Source of the DNA: Combretum micranthum
Lineage: Eukaryota > Streptophyta > Magnoliopsida > Myrtales > Combretaceae
Direction: 5' to 3'
Assembly (NCBI GenBank): GCA_024138025.1
Contig: JAMXBD010000024.1
Span: 2,170,001-2,234,000 of the forward strand
DNA: 64,000 bases
In this document: positions 11,176-22,987 of the stretch, piece after piece
Numbering within the stretch: position 1 is the first letter of the stretch
Layout of the letters: each line of letters opens with the position of its first letter
Made by a program: the position numbers and the translations under genes
Notes under the pieces: generated by a model
Told to the model about the DNA's origin: nothing
Database searches by the model: none
Seen by the model: only the letters and a program-made list of their open reading frames with translations

Positions 11176-11850
11176 CCCATTTTGAAAACCTATTTTCCAA
11201 CTCCAAAGTAAGGATTTTATATAAAATATGCAGGGCTTATGGAATAGGTATCATAAAAGAATGATTTTGATAAGTTAAACCTAGTTTTAATAAGAGATAC
11301 TTTTAAAATAAGAAAAGGTTATAAAAGTTAAGTTAGAACTTGTTTCAGCTACAACAAGAACTTAAAATTCGTAATTTGAAAGAGTTGATATGTAAACACC
11401 TATTTTCTAACCCCAAAATAAGAATTTTATTAAAGAAATGGAAGCCTTAAGGAGTAGGTTTGATTAGGACTTAATTTTAGAAAGATCAAATGAGTTTACC
11501 CTAGAAATAATCTCAAACACAAATCACAAAATTTGGATTTAGAAATGATCCATATTTAAATACATATTTTCCAATTTCAAAATGAGGATTTTAATGGTAA
11601 AATGGAAGCCTTAGGGAATAGATGTAGTAAGAACTTAGTTATAGCAAAAACAAATGGATTTTATGAAAAATATTTCTAAAACAAAGGAAAAGTGCAACAC
11701 ATAAATCAAACTCTATTTTCATTTTCTATAGTTTTTGTAAAATTCGTAATTAGGCAAGACGCCTACTTAAACATCTATTTTCCAACTCCTAAATGAAGAA
11801 ATTTATTAAAATAATGAAGGTATTAGGCATATAGGTTATCAAGGCTTTAT
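11176..11850 (+). repeat. Array of about 200-bp sub-repeats inside LTR
   Basis: A core of about 75 bp ('acctattttccaact...', then 'gaagccttagggaatagg') recurs near 11176, 11391, 11560 and 11760, diverged but recognisable. The same array is seen in the other family L LTRs (for example 18700-19170, and reversed at 2504-3590). Confidence 0.65.
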
Positions 11851-13052
11851 TTTAGTAAAAAATAAAGATGATTTTTCAAGAAACAAAACTAGTTTTTCTA
11901 AATCAAGTATTCTTGAAAGTTTTCAAAAAAATTCTTTTTAACCAAATATCATCAAGAACATACATATAGATAGTTCATAACATGCCATTCATGATAATAA
12001 CTTGTTAATATTGCATGTACACTTAATATACATGGTAGGAACAATAAAAGTTGTCACAAAACAATTTCGAAAACGTGTTTTTAGCTACTGATCAGATCTG
12101 ATCTGAACTTTTCAAGACCCAAAAGTTTTCAAAACTTAGGAGTAATACTAGAATTAGATAGATCTTTCGAAGTAGATAGGAATCATCTGCTTATTTGTAA
12201 AATTCTGAGTTAAAATGACCAAATTATGACCATTTTAAGTTGAAATTTTCCCTAACTACGAAAATTACGAACTTGAAAGTTTTGTTTGATAAGTTGAAGT
12301 TAGTTATGGTTTGAAATACTCATTCGGGTATTTCTTTTGTTTACGTGACTTCGAATCGGAGGATTCTTTACCCCCGAATTATTACAAATAGAGACTAGAG
12401 TCCATGGTTGAGTAAGTCATACTTCCTATTTACAATTCCTTATTATGCATGTAACTCATAGTTGCACTAGAATGATAGGCAAAGATACAAATTAGAAATG
12501 CACGATGGGTAATTATGGGATTATGTATGCTATCTTGATGTGTTGAGAAAAATGTGCTAAGTATATCGAAACCAGGTGATTAATTGATGTATGTTCTTAT
12601 GCCATGATTATGAGTGTTTACAAATTGATTGGCCACCAATGAAATTGTATTGATGATTATTCGGATTAATTAGTAATATGGACATAATCACTTCACGATG
12701 GGGATGATGCATTTAATCATGATTGGTTATCCGTGATCTATAAACGATATGAATGAAATGGGTTACCTGTAAGCCATAAAACGGAACAGTAATTTAAGAT
12801 AGTACTGCAGGATTCGTTAATCTGCTAACCCTAAATGGAGGGTGTAAATCTATTCAACATATGATTTCTAGTTGATCATATGTATATGATTTCTAGTTGA
12901 TCATATGTCTTGTATGCCTATGTTGTTGTTGCATTTCATATAGATGTTTAAATCAACTTGATTGTATGTATTTGTGGGTTATGTATATTCTAGAAGTGTT
13001 TACTTACTAAGCTAGCACAGCTTATACCCGTACGGCTTTTTTTTTGTTGCAA

Positions 13053-13094
13053 TTTCTAAACCTATGGTTGTGTCCCAGGAATTCGCCAACTCAG
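13053..13094 (+). other. 42-nt exon-like module in LTR (acceptor mutated)
   Basis: The module lies between 'tttttgttgcAA' (AG lost) and GTAAAG. It is 42 nt, like the other copies. Confidence 0.45.
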
Positions 13095-13447
13095 GTAAAG
13101 CAAAAATAGGAGTTTCCCCTAAAAGTTTATATTTAAGCTTTTGTTTAGACTTCCATAGGAAACATTAAACACTCGGGTTGTTTCAAAAACTATTACGTGG
13201 ACTGATTATTATTTTGCGAGGGAATACCCCTTAGTATTATGTAAATGATCCTGAATATCTGTGGTTTGTATTTTTATGCTTATTCTATCAAGTTAGGCTA
13301 TCTATCTCCAATTGCACAAGTATTCTATTATCGTAAGGGAATGCCTTAAAACTAATACAAGACTTTTGAATGACTGTGGTAGTGATTCCTAAGTCTCATT
13401 TAGTATGTGGCGGACTGTTATGTTTAAGGTACCCTTTGGGCGTAACA

Positions 13448-13452
13448 TCATA
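13448..13452 (+). other. Target-site duplication TCATA (right)
   Basis: This is an exact repeat of 9786-9790, following the LTR end at 13447. Confidence 0.9.
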
Positions 13453-14038
13453 AAACTTAAGATCGATATCAATTAAATTAATATTAATTAAAAGTATTTA
13501 TATTGTCTTTTTAAGAGACAAGTTTAACTTGTCTATTACAATAGTGGACATAACTCATTTTCTTCCAAAATTAAGATGGATAGGATTAGCTTTAATTATA
13601 TACACCATTGAGACAAATTATATATAAAAAAATAATAATAAATAAACTATTTTTCTGCTAGCAGCTTAAATGGGTGTAACTTCTCATTTAGGAGGAGTTA
13701 AGAAACCCATTACATCATTACAAAGATTATTTTCGAATGTTATAATGGGGAAATTAGAATTTTCTCAATTGAGGTCATTTTGATGTCGAAAAAAGTTGTT
13801 TAAACTCTATAATGCGCTAATAAATTTCCTTTAGATTTTTGTTTCTTATTCTAGTTTAGGAGCTTTAAGGTTCATCAATGGAGGTTACAGAAAGAAATCA
13901 TGAGTTTTGTATTGAACTTGTATCTTGAGTAGATAAGTTTAATACTAACTTACTTATTTTTAGGATTAATTTTGACTTGGTGACATTACTTTTTTTTTTC
14001 TTTTCCCAAAACATTGGTAATATAGACAGGTGTAGTAT
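13453..14038. other. No gene seen
   Basis: About 590 bp of AT-rich sequence lies between two family L insertions. I recognise no coding frame, RNA gene or repeat. It probably belongs to the older target sequence together with 9658-9785. Confidence 0.5.
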
Positions 14039-15382
14039 TGTAAGCCCTTGAAATTTTGACCAAGTTTAAGCTTAATCTTAGAATTAAAGGTCAACCAAAA
14101 ACCCTAAAAGTCAACAAAAAGCTAGAACAAACCCTAGAGTTTAGTAAGTCCAAAAAAAAAACCCTAGAGTTTAGATCCGGCAATCCCGTATTCTTAAACC
14201 CTAAACAAGGAAATTGAATTAATCTTGGATAATAGTTCGTAATAATATAGGAAGCTTAAAAATATCATATTCGCAAATTTTTAGTGTATTTCGGATCCGA
14301 ACAGGGTCAACTATCGAAAAGCATGTCCCGGGGTTTATAATAGTAAAAATATTCCGATAATACCGTTAGGTCTGAAATAATACAAGGATTTCAAAATATC
14401 AGTTTCGTAATTTTTGGTAGTTAAAATAACAGATATTGTATTTATACGCGTATTTTCTTTACTACCGATATATTATTAGTCTTGTTTACTATTCATCGTA
14501 CTATCTTACTATTCATCTATCTCTACTTTATCTTACAACCTCTTCTTACCACCTATATACCTATTTTCTACTTTTTGCATTTCCAATAGAACTTCACATC
14601 AACCATACTTTACATCTTAATTACTTTTTATTACAAAAAAAAAAAAAAAAAAAAAAAATCTCTCTCTCCCCCTCTTGCGCCGGCCATACCCCTCCCTCTC
14701 CTCTGTATTTTATTTTATTCTTTGATTTATTTTGTTACATCTAATTTCCCTCCACAAAACTCTATGAACTCCCCCTCTCCCTCCATTTCCTTCGCACACT
14801 TAATTTACACAACAAAACTCTCCTAAAATTTCTCCACAAATCCTCTCCAAAACTCTCTTCTATTGATTCTTTCCGAAAATTCTTCACTACACACAAACCA
14901 TTCACCATTTCTTACTACTCATATAATACCACATTCATCTACCATCTTCATTTAATAAAGACACTCTTAGGTAAAAACTTTCTACCACTATTATTTTCAT
15001 GTCATGTAACTTAGCATGATCATGGTGTTGTTTCTTGAAACTCACATGAGTTATAGAAGCAATAATATGTTCATGTTTTGTTCTTGCACATGCCAAGAAT
15101 TCCGATTTTATTACCTTGTTGTTATTATGATGTCATACTGATATTATTATTTTTATTATTGTTATTATGCTCCTAATCTAACTCTATATATTTTATTAAG
15201 TATATGTATATCTATATATTTAGAGCCTAATGCTCACTAACATCCTCTAGCTTGCTCTTATTATTATTGCTTTTTCTTTTCTTTTCTTTTCTTTTGGGAC
15301 TAGTCTATTCTTAGTCTCAGGTTGCCTTGATAAACTAAAGATTCCCAATACTTGATATTAATATTATGCTCTTATTGCTTCT

Positions 15383-15409
15383 TATATATATATATATATA
15401 TATATATAT
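15383..15409. repeat. (TA)n microsatellite
   Basis: Uninterrupted alternating TA within the outer LTR. Confidence 0.9.
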
Positions 15410-16494
15410 CTTATCTTATTATGATATATTGTTTTATTTCTCATGATTACAAATTCATGTTCATGCATAAGCACATTGATATTGTCTCAACAAAGATAAA
15501 AAGGAGATTTTCTTAAATAAAGGGAGATGAGAACTCCTTTCAAAAATAAATTTTTGTCACTTAAGAAATGATTTTTATAAAAACATAGGAGTCTATCTTA
15601 ACAAATCTTTTCCAAAATCTAGATAAACCCATCACAAGCTTTTAGTAGCAATAGAACATAAGAATTTTAACAAATGATACATAAAGTAGATACATCACAT
15701 ACTTTTTTCAAAACAATAAAATGGAAAAAGTTTCCTTTAAAACTTAAGATTTCAAATTCTTGATTAGCAAAGGTTTCATTATATTTCCTTGTGAATATTT
15801 CACCAATACTTTAAAGTATTAAGGATTAGACAAGCTTTGTGAAATCATCAAGAAAGTTCTTTTCTAGAAATGAAATTTTCTTAAGAATAAAAATTAGTAA
15901 ACAACCTAGGAAATCATTGCTATTTGTTAAAATAAAATGAACTTTAGGAAAAACTAAGAATATGAAAACTTTAATAAAATTTTGATCACCATCAAGTAAT
16001 GCTTAGGAGCTATGTTTTTAACCCCTAGAAACTAAGTTATAGGAATCTTAAAGAGACAAAAATTTATCTTGGGAAGAATTTAATTGTTTCCAAAAGGTTA
16101 AAAATAGAATTTAAAAGGAGGAAATACACACTTAAAATGATTCAAAGAATTTTTCCAACAAGCTAAAGTGGAAACTTCAAAGTTTTGTTTTCTAACTTCT
16201 AAAACACATTGCTTTCCAAAATCATTATTGAGAGAACTTCACTAAATTAATGCATATATTATAAGTCAATATATATATATATATATATTCAAAGGATTTT
16301 TCCAACTATACTAATATCTACATTTCGTACAAGTATTTTTGGATAAAGAAAAGTTTGCCAACTCATGTTTTGAAAACTAGAATTTTCGTGATGATTCTGT
16401 ACCTTATGATTTCGGAATCCAAACAACTTATATGACAAAAATAACTTTAGAAATGGATAATGAATAGGTAGAAAACGGTGTATAATATGCGAAA

Positions 16495-16537
16495 TTCCAA
16501 GTTAAAATGAGTAAGTTATTGCCATTTTAAGTTGGAA
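16495..16537 (+). other. Conserved LTR hairpin (outer LTR copy)
   Basis: TTCCAAGTTAAAATG pairs with CATTTTAAGTTGGAA, 43 nt in total. The A-T outer pair replaces the G-C pair seen in the nested copies. Confidence 0.7.
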
Positions 16538-16636
16538 TTTTTATCTATACGAATTTTACCGCAACTAAAGAATAGAGTTAGAAATTTTAACTAGAAATTC
16601 TATGGAATTCTCATTTTGGGTATTTCCTTTATTTAG

Positions 16637-16708
16637 GAAATGAGGAGGAAGACGTGTACTACCTCGAAGACTATTACAACTAAGGGAGTATCGTTGAACC
16701 ATGGCCGA
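16637..16708 (+). other. Exon-like module 2 in outer LTR
   Basis: It follows 'cctttatttAG' and is followed by GTGAGT. It contains the conserved text 'gactattacaacta' and 'ccatggccga'. Confidence 0.5.
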
Positions 16709-16754
16709 GTGAGTCTACTTCCCTTATTTTCATATTTATGATTGTGCTTGTAAT

Positions 16755-16759
16755 GTAGT
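16755..16759 (+). other. Target-site duplication GTAGT (left)
   Basis: It precedes TGTAAACC at 16760 and is repeated exactly at 22983-22987. Confidence 0.9.
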
Positions 16760-18098
16760 TGTAAACCTCAGTTTTCCTAGTAATCAAGTAAACTTCAGAA
16801 ACCGGAAACCAAAACCCTAAACCGGATTAGTATAAGCCTTATGAGAGAAACCTAGGAACCCTAGATCCGGCTTTCATTCGGTTTCAAGTTAAAAGAACTT
16901 TTATAAAATAATTTAATGTGGAATATTGTTTTAAAGTATATTTCAAATCATAAAATGTTCTAATTTCGAAAAATTTTCTATTCTGGGCATTCCCGAGATC
17001 CATTATGGAAAAGCGAGCTCCGAAACTAGAAATTCGAAAAAAATATTCCGAAATACTCTTTAGAATTGAAATTTAATAAGGATTTCAAAAATATAAGTTT
17101 TATAATTTTTCAAGTTATAAAAATTATGGATATAGCCTTTTTCTCGTATTTTCTTTATTACCAGTAAAGTAATTGTCTTGTTTACTATTCATTACTATTC
17201 ACAAGTACAACCTATTACACTCGCAAGCCATACCCTAGTCTTACATTCTTACAAACACTCAATTATATTTTCTTTTCCAATGAAAATTTTTCTCTTAAGA
17301 AATTATTACATTTAATACTTTTTATTACATAAATTACAAAACAAAATTTAATCTAACTCTCTCTCTCGCCCCCTCCCTTGTGATCGGTGAACCACCCACC
17401 ACACCTGTAAACCCTGGTATTCTCAATAGTTAAGAAAACCCCGGGAGTTGAAAAGTGAAACCCTAATTCAGTTCAGTTTAAATCTAGTGAGAGAAGCTTA
17501 GGAACCCTAAATCCGGCTTTAGTTCGGTTTCATAATAAAAGAAGTTTTATAAAGTAAATAAATATGAATTACCATTCTAAAATATATTTTAGACCTTTGA
17601 AAGTTTTAAATTAGAGAATTTTTCAATTTCGGGCCTTCTCGAGCTCAATTACTAAAAAGCGTGCCCCGGGACCATGAACTCAGAAAAATGTTTCGAAATA
17701 TTCATTAGAACCGTAATTTTATAAGGATTCCAAAAATATCAATTTTATAATTTTCCGGGCTATAAAAATTACAGTTATAACCTTTTCTCTTGTTTTCGTT
17801 ACAACCGGTAAAGTAGATGTCTTGTCTACTATTCAGAAGTACAACCTACTCTACACACTACCCATACCCTATTCTTACATCCTTACAACTACTCATTACA
17901 ATTTTCTTTTCTAATAATTTTTGTTTCCTATTTAATTATTACATTTAATTACATAAAATACAAATTATCAAATTTCAAACACACACACACAACCCTTCCC
18001 CCATGGCCGGCGCCCCAACCCCACCCCCCCCTTTTTTTTTCCCTCTCATTTGTTTTATTTTACTCAATTCTATTCAACTAAAACCCTAATGCATGTAA

Positions 18099-18106
18099 TA
18101 TATAAG
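18099..18106 (+). promoter_or_regulatory. TATA-like box of LTR B
   Basis: TATATAAG at the same relative position as the TATA boxes of the other family L LTRs. Confidence 0.4.
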
Positions 18107-19573
18107 CTCATTTTTCTCTCTCTCTCCTCATTTTCACTCTTTCATTTTTTCTTCAAAGGTTGAAAACTCTCTCTTTCTCTCCTCATGTGCCGTGACACAC
18201 ACACACACTCACAAGCTTATTTTCTCTTCTTTTCATCTCCAAATCTCCATTAATGTGATGATTTTAAGCTTTGTTCTTCCTAAATCTTGCAATGGCAAAG
18301 CAATTCTTGTGTGTTTTCACATTTAATCCCAATGAGCATATGCTAGGGACATGAAAACACTTGTACAAGAATATCAAGCCATCACAAGATATGGATCTAG
18401 TGTTTAAATGAGTTTTTGTTGAAATATCACCTTGTTCATGCATGTAAAGTAGAGATCATGCATAGATATTTATGTTCATGCCATGAAACTCATGATTCAT
18501 GCATTATATTTAGTAGATCTAATGTTTAGACATCCACATCTTCATCTACATTTATGTTCATATATTATTTTGATTTTCATGCATTGATGATCATAAAAAT
18601 GTAGCCTTATTTATGTATAGATAGGTTAGATGGTAGATCTACATGTATAGAAGACAAGAAACTTGAAAAAGAAAATATTTAGTTAGAAATGTTTAGTTGA
18701 AAATTCGGATGATTTTGGAACCCTAATTTAAAGACCACTAAAACCACTTTAAAACTCATATTTTTCATAGAAAACGGAAGGTATATGTAATAGATGTCCT
18801 TAAGGAGTGATTTTCATAAGATTAGATGAGTTTAGGCAGAAAAATGTAAAACAAGTAGTGAAGACTAGAATGAAAAATATTGATATAGATATTAATGGTC
18901 AAATTCGTATTTTAGGATGATGCCTACTACATAAACACTTAGTATCCAAGCTTAGATGGCATGTTTATGAGCTAAATGGAGTCTTTAGATAATAGGTATA
19001 ATGAAGCTTCAATTTTTGATGCATTAAACAAGTTTTCTCATAAAGAAAATGCAAGAAAAGGAAATTTACAAAATTCGGATTTTTGTGAGTAGCTTATTTA
19101 AAAACATATTTACCCAATGAAAAATGTGGATTTTTATGCATAAATTAAGGTCATGATTAATATAGATGTTGAGAACTCATTTTACTTAGATGGTAAGTAA
19201 ATTCCAAGAATAAAATCACAAAAACCCTAGAAAATGTAAGGTTGGAAAGAATAGCTTGCATAAGTGATCATCATAGAATTCTTAATAAATAGAAGTTCAT
19301 AAGAAGTTCATCATCAAAGATCATCAAAACCATGCATATATTGAGCTCATTAAATGATATTCATATTAGGAATTCATTCATATACCATCTATGCATGAAT
19401 CATCTACTAGGAATATTTTTATCAAATGCGAAATAATTTTTCGGAATTGGAAAAGTTACAGAACAGAACTGATCCCACTGTTCCGTGACCTTAATGTTTT
19501 CAAAACTTGAAAATAATACTAGAAATAGATAGATCTTTTGAAGTAGATAGAGATCGATATAAAATTTGCGAAA

Positions 19574-19616
19574 TTCCGAGTTAAAATGACCAAGTTATGG
19601 CCGTTTTAAGTCGGAG
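19574..19616 (+). other. Conserved LTR hairpin (LTR B copy)
   Basis: TTCCGAGTTAAAATG faces CGTTTTAAGTCGGAG, 43 nt. The outer pairs are G-C where the 8155 and 16495 copies have A-T. Confidence 0.7.
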
Positions 19617-19715
19617 CTTCCGCAAATAGCGAGAATTCCGAATTTGTGTAGTTTAGATGTGTAGTTTAAATTAGTTTAGTGATGAGATTCTTATTAGATT
19701 ATTCTTATTTGGTAG

Positions 19716-19784
19716 GTGATCCCGAGCAAGACGATACGTTACCACCCGATTACTATTACTAAAAGACCGGCGAACCATAGCCGA
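19716..19784 (+). other. Exon-like module 2 in LTR B
   Basis: 69 nt between 'ttatttggtAG' and GTGAGT. Lengths in the other copies are 63, 67, 69, 69, 70, 72 and 97 nt. Confidence 0.5.
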
Positions 19785-20409
19785 GTGAGTACTACTTCCG
19801 CTCTCAATTATTGCTTGTGGTTGTACTGATAGTGGCACTAGTTGTTTAGGCAAAGATAAAAAGATGATTATGCATGATGGGGTATATGGGAAGTATATAC
19901 TTGTCTGTTGTTGATATGTGAAGTTGAATTTAAGGAATATCGAAACCGAGTGTTAAGCTATTGCTTGATTAGCTAGCATTCTATATTGATTGTCTGCGAA
20001 TAATTGTTGGTCACCTAAAAGAATTGAATTAATATATATTCGACTTCAATTATAATTGGACTCATTCATATCACGACAGGGATGGAGCATTAGCATTGGT
20101 TGATTTTTCATGATCCATAAAACGAATATGTTGGTTAATCATGATCCATAAAACGAATTATTGTTCAGTTGACCGTGAGCTTAAACGGCGTCATACCGCA
20201 GGATTCGTTAATCTGCTAACCCGGGATGGAGGGCACAAGTCCATCCACATATGATTTCCGACTGGTCATATGTTTGCTGAACTCATTTGTCTGATGCATA
20301 CATTTGCATGAATAATCACTTGTTTGAATGAATTGTATTAATTGTGATATGGAAGTTGTTACTCACTAAGCTAGTTAGCTTACGCCCCCATAGCTTTTAT
20401 TTGTTGCAG

Positions 20410-20451
20410 CACGAGTTCATTTGGCTTAGGCCGAGGCAAGCCACAGCTCAG
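20410..20451 (+). other. 42-nt exon-like module 3 in LTR B
   Basis: It lies between 'tttatttgttgcAG' and GTACCG, with both splice-site consensuses intact. Confidence 0.55.
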
Positions 20452-21912
20452 GTACCGGAGATAGGAGTTTCCCTTAGAAGTTTACTTTGCTTTTGTTTGG
20501 ACTTCCGTTGGAAACTAATGGACTCTGGATGACTGTAATCAGACTTGATATTATTTTGTGGGGAAATGCCCCTTAGACTTTTGTGTTTAAATGAGTTTTT
20601 GTTGGAATATCTTCATGTTCATGCATATAATAGTAGAGTAAAGTAGAGATCTTGCACAAAATCCATGTTCATGCTTTCAAACTTCATTTCATGCATCATA
20701 AGTAGTAGATCTAGCAATTACATACTCATATTATACTTGACATTCATGATCTCATGAATATTTTGAGTTTTAATTTATTAATGCTCATAAAGGCTTTGTC
20801 TTATGTATATAAATGCTGTAGTAAGTAAATCTTTAAGTAGATTAGACAAGAAACTTGAAAAAGAAAAACTTTTGTTGAAATATTTACATGAAAAATTCGT
20901 ATGAATTCAAAACCATGCTTTAAAAACCCTTTTATCAATTTTAAAACTTGTGTTTTATATGAAAAATGAAGGGTATAGGTAATAGATATCATTAAGTGAT
21001 GATTTTTATAAGTTCGAATGAGATTTGATAAGAGGAATATGCAAAACAAAGAGTAGAAACAATATAGGGAATTTTGAGTTACTACTCAATCTAGGAAATT
21101 CGCAATTTTGGCTTATTGCCATAAAAACACCTATTTTTCAAACTCAAAATGAAATTTTTATTTAATAAATGAAGTCCTTAAGGGATAGGTATAATAGAGC
21201 CTTAAATTTTAATGTATTAAACAAGTTTTTCTTAAAGAAAACATTCAAAAATTAAATTTCCAAAAATTCGGATTTTGGAATAAATCCTATTTGAAAACAT
21301 GTTTACAAAGTATAAAATGGGAATTTTTATATAGAAATGAAGGACTTAAGTAATATACATCATGAAGACTCAATCCTAACAAAGATAATTAGAAATTTCT
21401 AAGAAATAATTCCAAAACAAAAGAGATTTATCAAAGTTAGGAAACTAGTTTTCTTAAAAGTAGTTATTCTTGAAGTTTTGCAAAATGAAGAGTTCTAAAA
21501 TTTTCTTTTAGTAAACATCATCAAGATCATGTATACATTAAACTCATAACATGCCATTCATGATAGAAAATCATTAATATTGCATGTATAATTGATTTAT
21601 AAAGTAGAAACATTTCAAACATTTACAAAATTATTTTCGGATTTGGAAAATTTTTACTGATCAGATTGATCCTACTGATTCATGACCTAAACATTTTCAA
21701 ATATTTAGGATAATATTAGAATTAGGTAGATGTTTCGAAGTAGATAGAAATCGATATATAATTTGCGAAATCCGAGTTAAAATGATCAAGTTATGGCCAT
21801 TTTAAGTCGGGACTTCCGCAAATGACGAGAATTACGAATTTATTAAGTTTTGATATATATTTTGAATTAGTTAAGTGATGAAATACTTATTAGGGTATTT
21901 CTTCCCTTTTAG

Positions 21913-21981
21913 ATAACCCCGAAACCTACGATTCTCTACCACCAGACTATTATTACTAAGAGACCGGTGATCCATGGTCGA
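21913..21981 (+). other. Exon-like module 2 in LTR A
   Basis: 69 nt between 'cttcccttttAG' and GTGAGT. Confidence 0.5.
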
Positions 21982-22597
21982 GTGAGTATTACTTCCTATT
22001 CCATTTATTGTATGTGATTGTAATGGTAGTTGTACTAGATACTTGGCAAAGATAAAATGGATATGCATGATGGTGATGAATGAGAATTATATATGGTTTT
22101 TGTTGATATGAGAAAATGAATATCAGAATATCAAAGCCAGGTGATTAACCATTGCTTATATAAATGAATTAGGATTGACTGTCTGCGATTATTGATTGAT
22201 CACTTAAATAATTGGTATAATTGACTATTCGACATTGAAAATAAATATGGATTCATTCATATCATAATGGGGATAGAGCATTAGCATTGGTTGGTTGACT
22301 ATGATCCATAAACGAATTAATGCGTTGGTTAATCGTGATCCACAAACGAATTTATAAGTTGGTTGACCGTGATCCTAAAAGGCATATTGAGTAGTACCGC
22401 AGTATTCGTTAATCTGCTAAACTGGGATGGAGGGCGCAAGTCCATCCATATATGATTTCCAGCTAGTCATATATTTGATGCATATCACTTGTCTGATTAA
22501 TCATTTGTTTGATTGGATGTGTTATAATTGTGATTTTAGAAGTTCTCACTCACTAAGCTAGTGTAGCTTACGTCCCTACAGTTTTTATTTATTGCAG

Positions 22598-22639
22598 CAC
22601 GAATTCATATGGCTTAAACCGAGACAAGCTACAGCTCAA
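22598..22639 (+). other. 42-nt exon-like module 3 in LTR A
   Basis: It lies between 'tttatttattgcAG' and GTACAG. Length is 42 nt. Confidence 0.55.
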
Positions 22640-22982
22640 GTACAGGAGTTAAGCGTTCCCTCTAGAAGTTGTATTCAAATTTGTTTAGACTTCCGTAGGA
22701 AACCAAGAGACTCTGGATAACTATAATAGATCTCTAATTAAGATTCTTTACGGGAGAATGCCCCTTAGATTTTGTAACTAATTACATATGTGTTTTGATT
22801 TATTTTCTAATGCTATTGAATGCCAAATTAAACTCTTTAACTCCATCGATTCGAGTATTCTATTATCGTAAAGGGACGCTTTACATCTATACAAGACTCT
22901 CGAAGGACTTTGGTAGTGATTTGTGAGTCTTATATGGCATGTGGCGGACTATTAGGTTTAGGGTACCTCTTGGGGCGTGACA

Positions 22983-22987
22983 GTAGT
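22983..22987 (+). other. Target-site duplication GTAGT (right)
   Basis: An exact match to 16755-16759. Confidence 0.9.

Larger units (their letters stand above)
9791..13447 (+). mobile_element. Solo LTR of family L (3657 bp)
   Basis: It begins TGTAAGCCTC and ends GGGCGTAACA, with a 5-bp target duplication TCATA on both sides. It has no internal domain, so it is a solo LTR left by LTR-LTR recombination. Parts in order: TATA box (10538-10545), leader with pyrimidine-rich and (AC)n stretches, 5' splice-like ATAG|GTAATAG (GT at 10729), about four diverged copies of a roughly 200-bp sub-repeat (11.17-11.85 kb), hairpin (12203-12245, outer stem decayed), exon-like module 2 (12345-12411; acceptor AG mutated to AC) and module 3 (13053-13094; acceptor CAG mutated to CAA). 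The open frame 10766-11002 is low-complexity and not supported as a gene. Confidence 0.9.
17406..20590 (+). mobile_element. Nested LTR 'B' of family L, 3'-truncated
   Basis: It begins TGTAAACCCTGG after flank ACACC and matches the inverted solo LTR at 24989-28452 closely (by eye roughly nine bases in ten over the first 170). It keeps a TATA-like TATATAAG (18099-18106), three sub-repeats (18.7-19.2 kb), hairpin (19574-19616), module 2 (19716-19784) and module 3 (20410-20451). It stops at about 20590 after 'ttagacttttgt', about 400 bp before the expected end. There it switches into LTR A sequence ('gtttaaatgagtttttgttg'), which B itself also contains at about 18400. No right-hand target duplication remains. 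Confidence 0.8.
16760..22982 (+). mobile_element. Nested LTR 'A' of family L, solo, interrupted by LTR 'B'
   Basis: It begins TGTAAACCTC and ends GGGGCGTGACA, with duplication GTAGT on both sides. It is a solo LTR inserted into the outer LTR. Its own sequence is 16760-17405 and 20591-22982. Between them lies LTR B (17406-20590). The A segment equivalent to about 17960-18400 of B is missing at the junction. A's 3' part carries a hairpin near 21771-21810, module 2 (21913-21981) and module 3 (22598-22639). Confidence 0.85.

Noticed and set aside
16760..22982. Reading LTRs A and B as the two LTRs of one element
   Set aside because: B starts inside A without PBS or gag between them. The A ends have their own duplication GTAGT, so nesting explains the data better.
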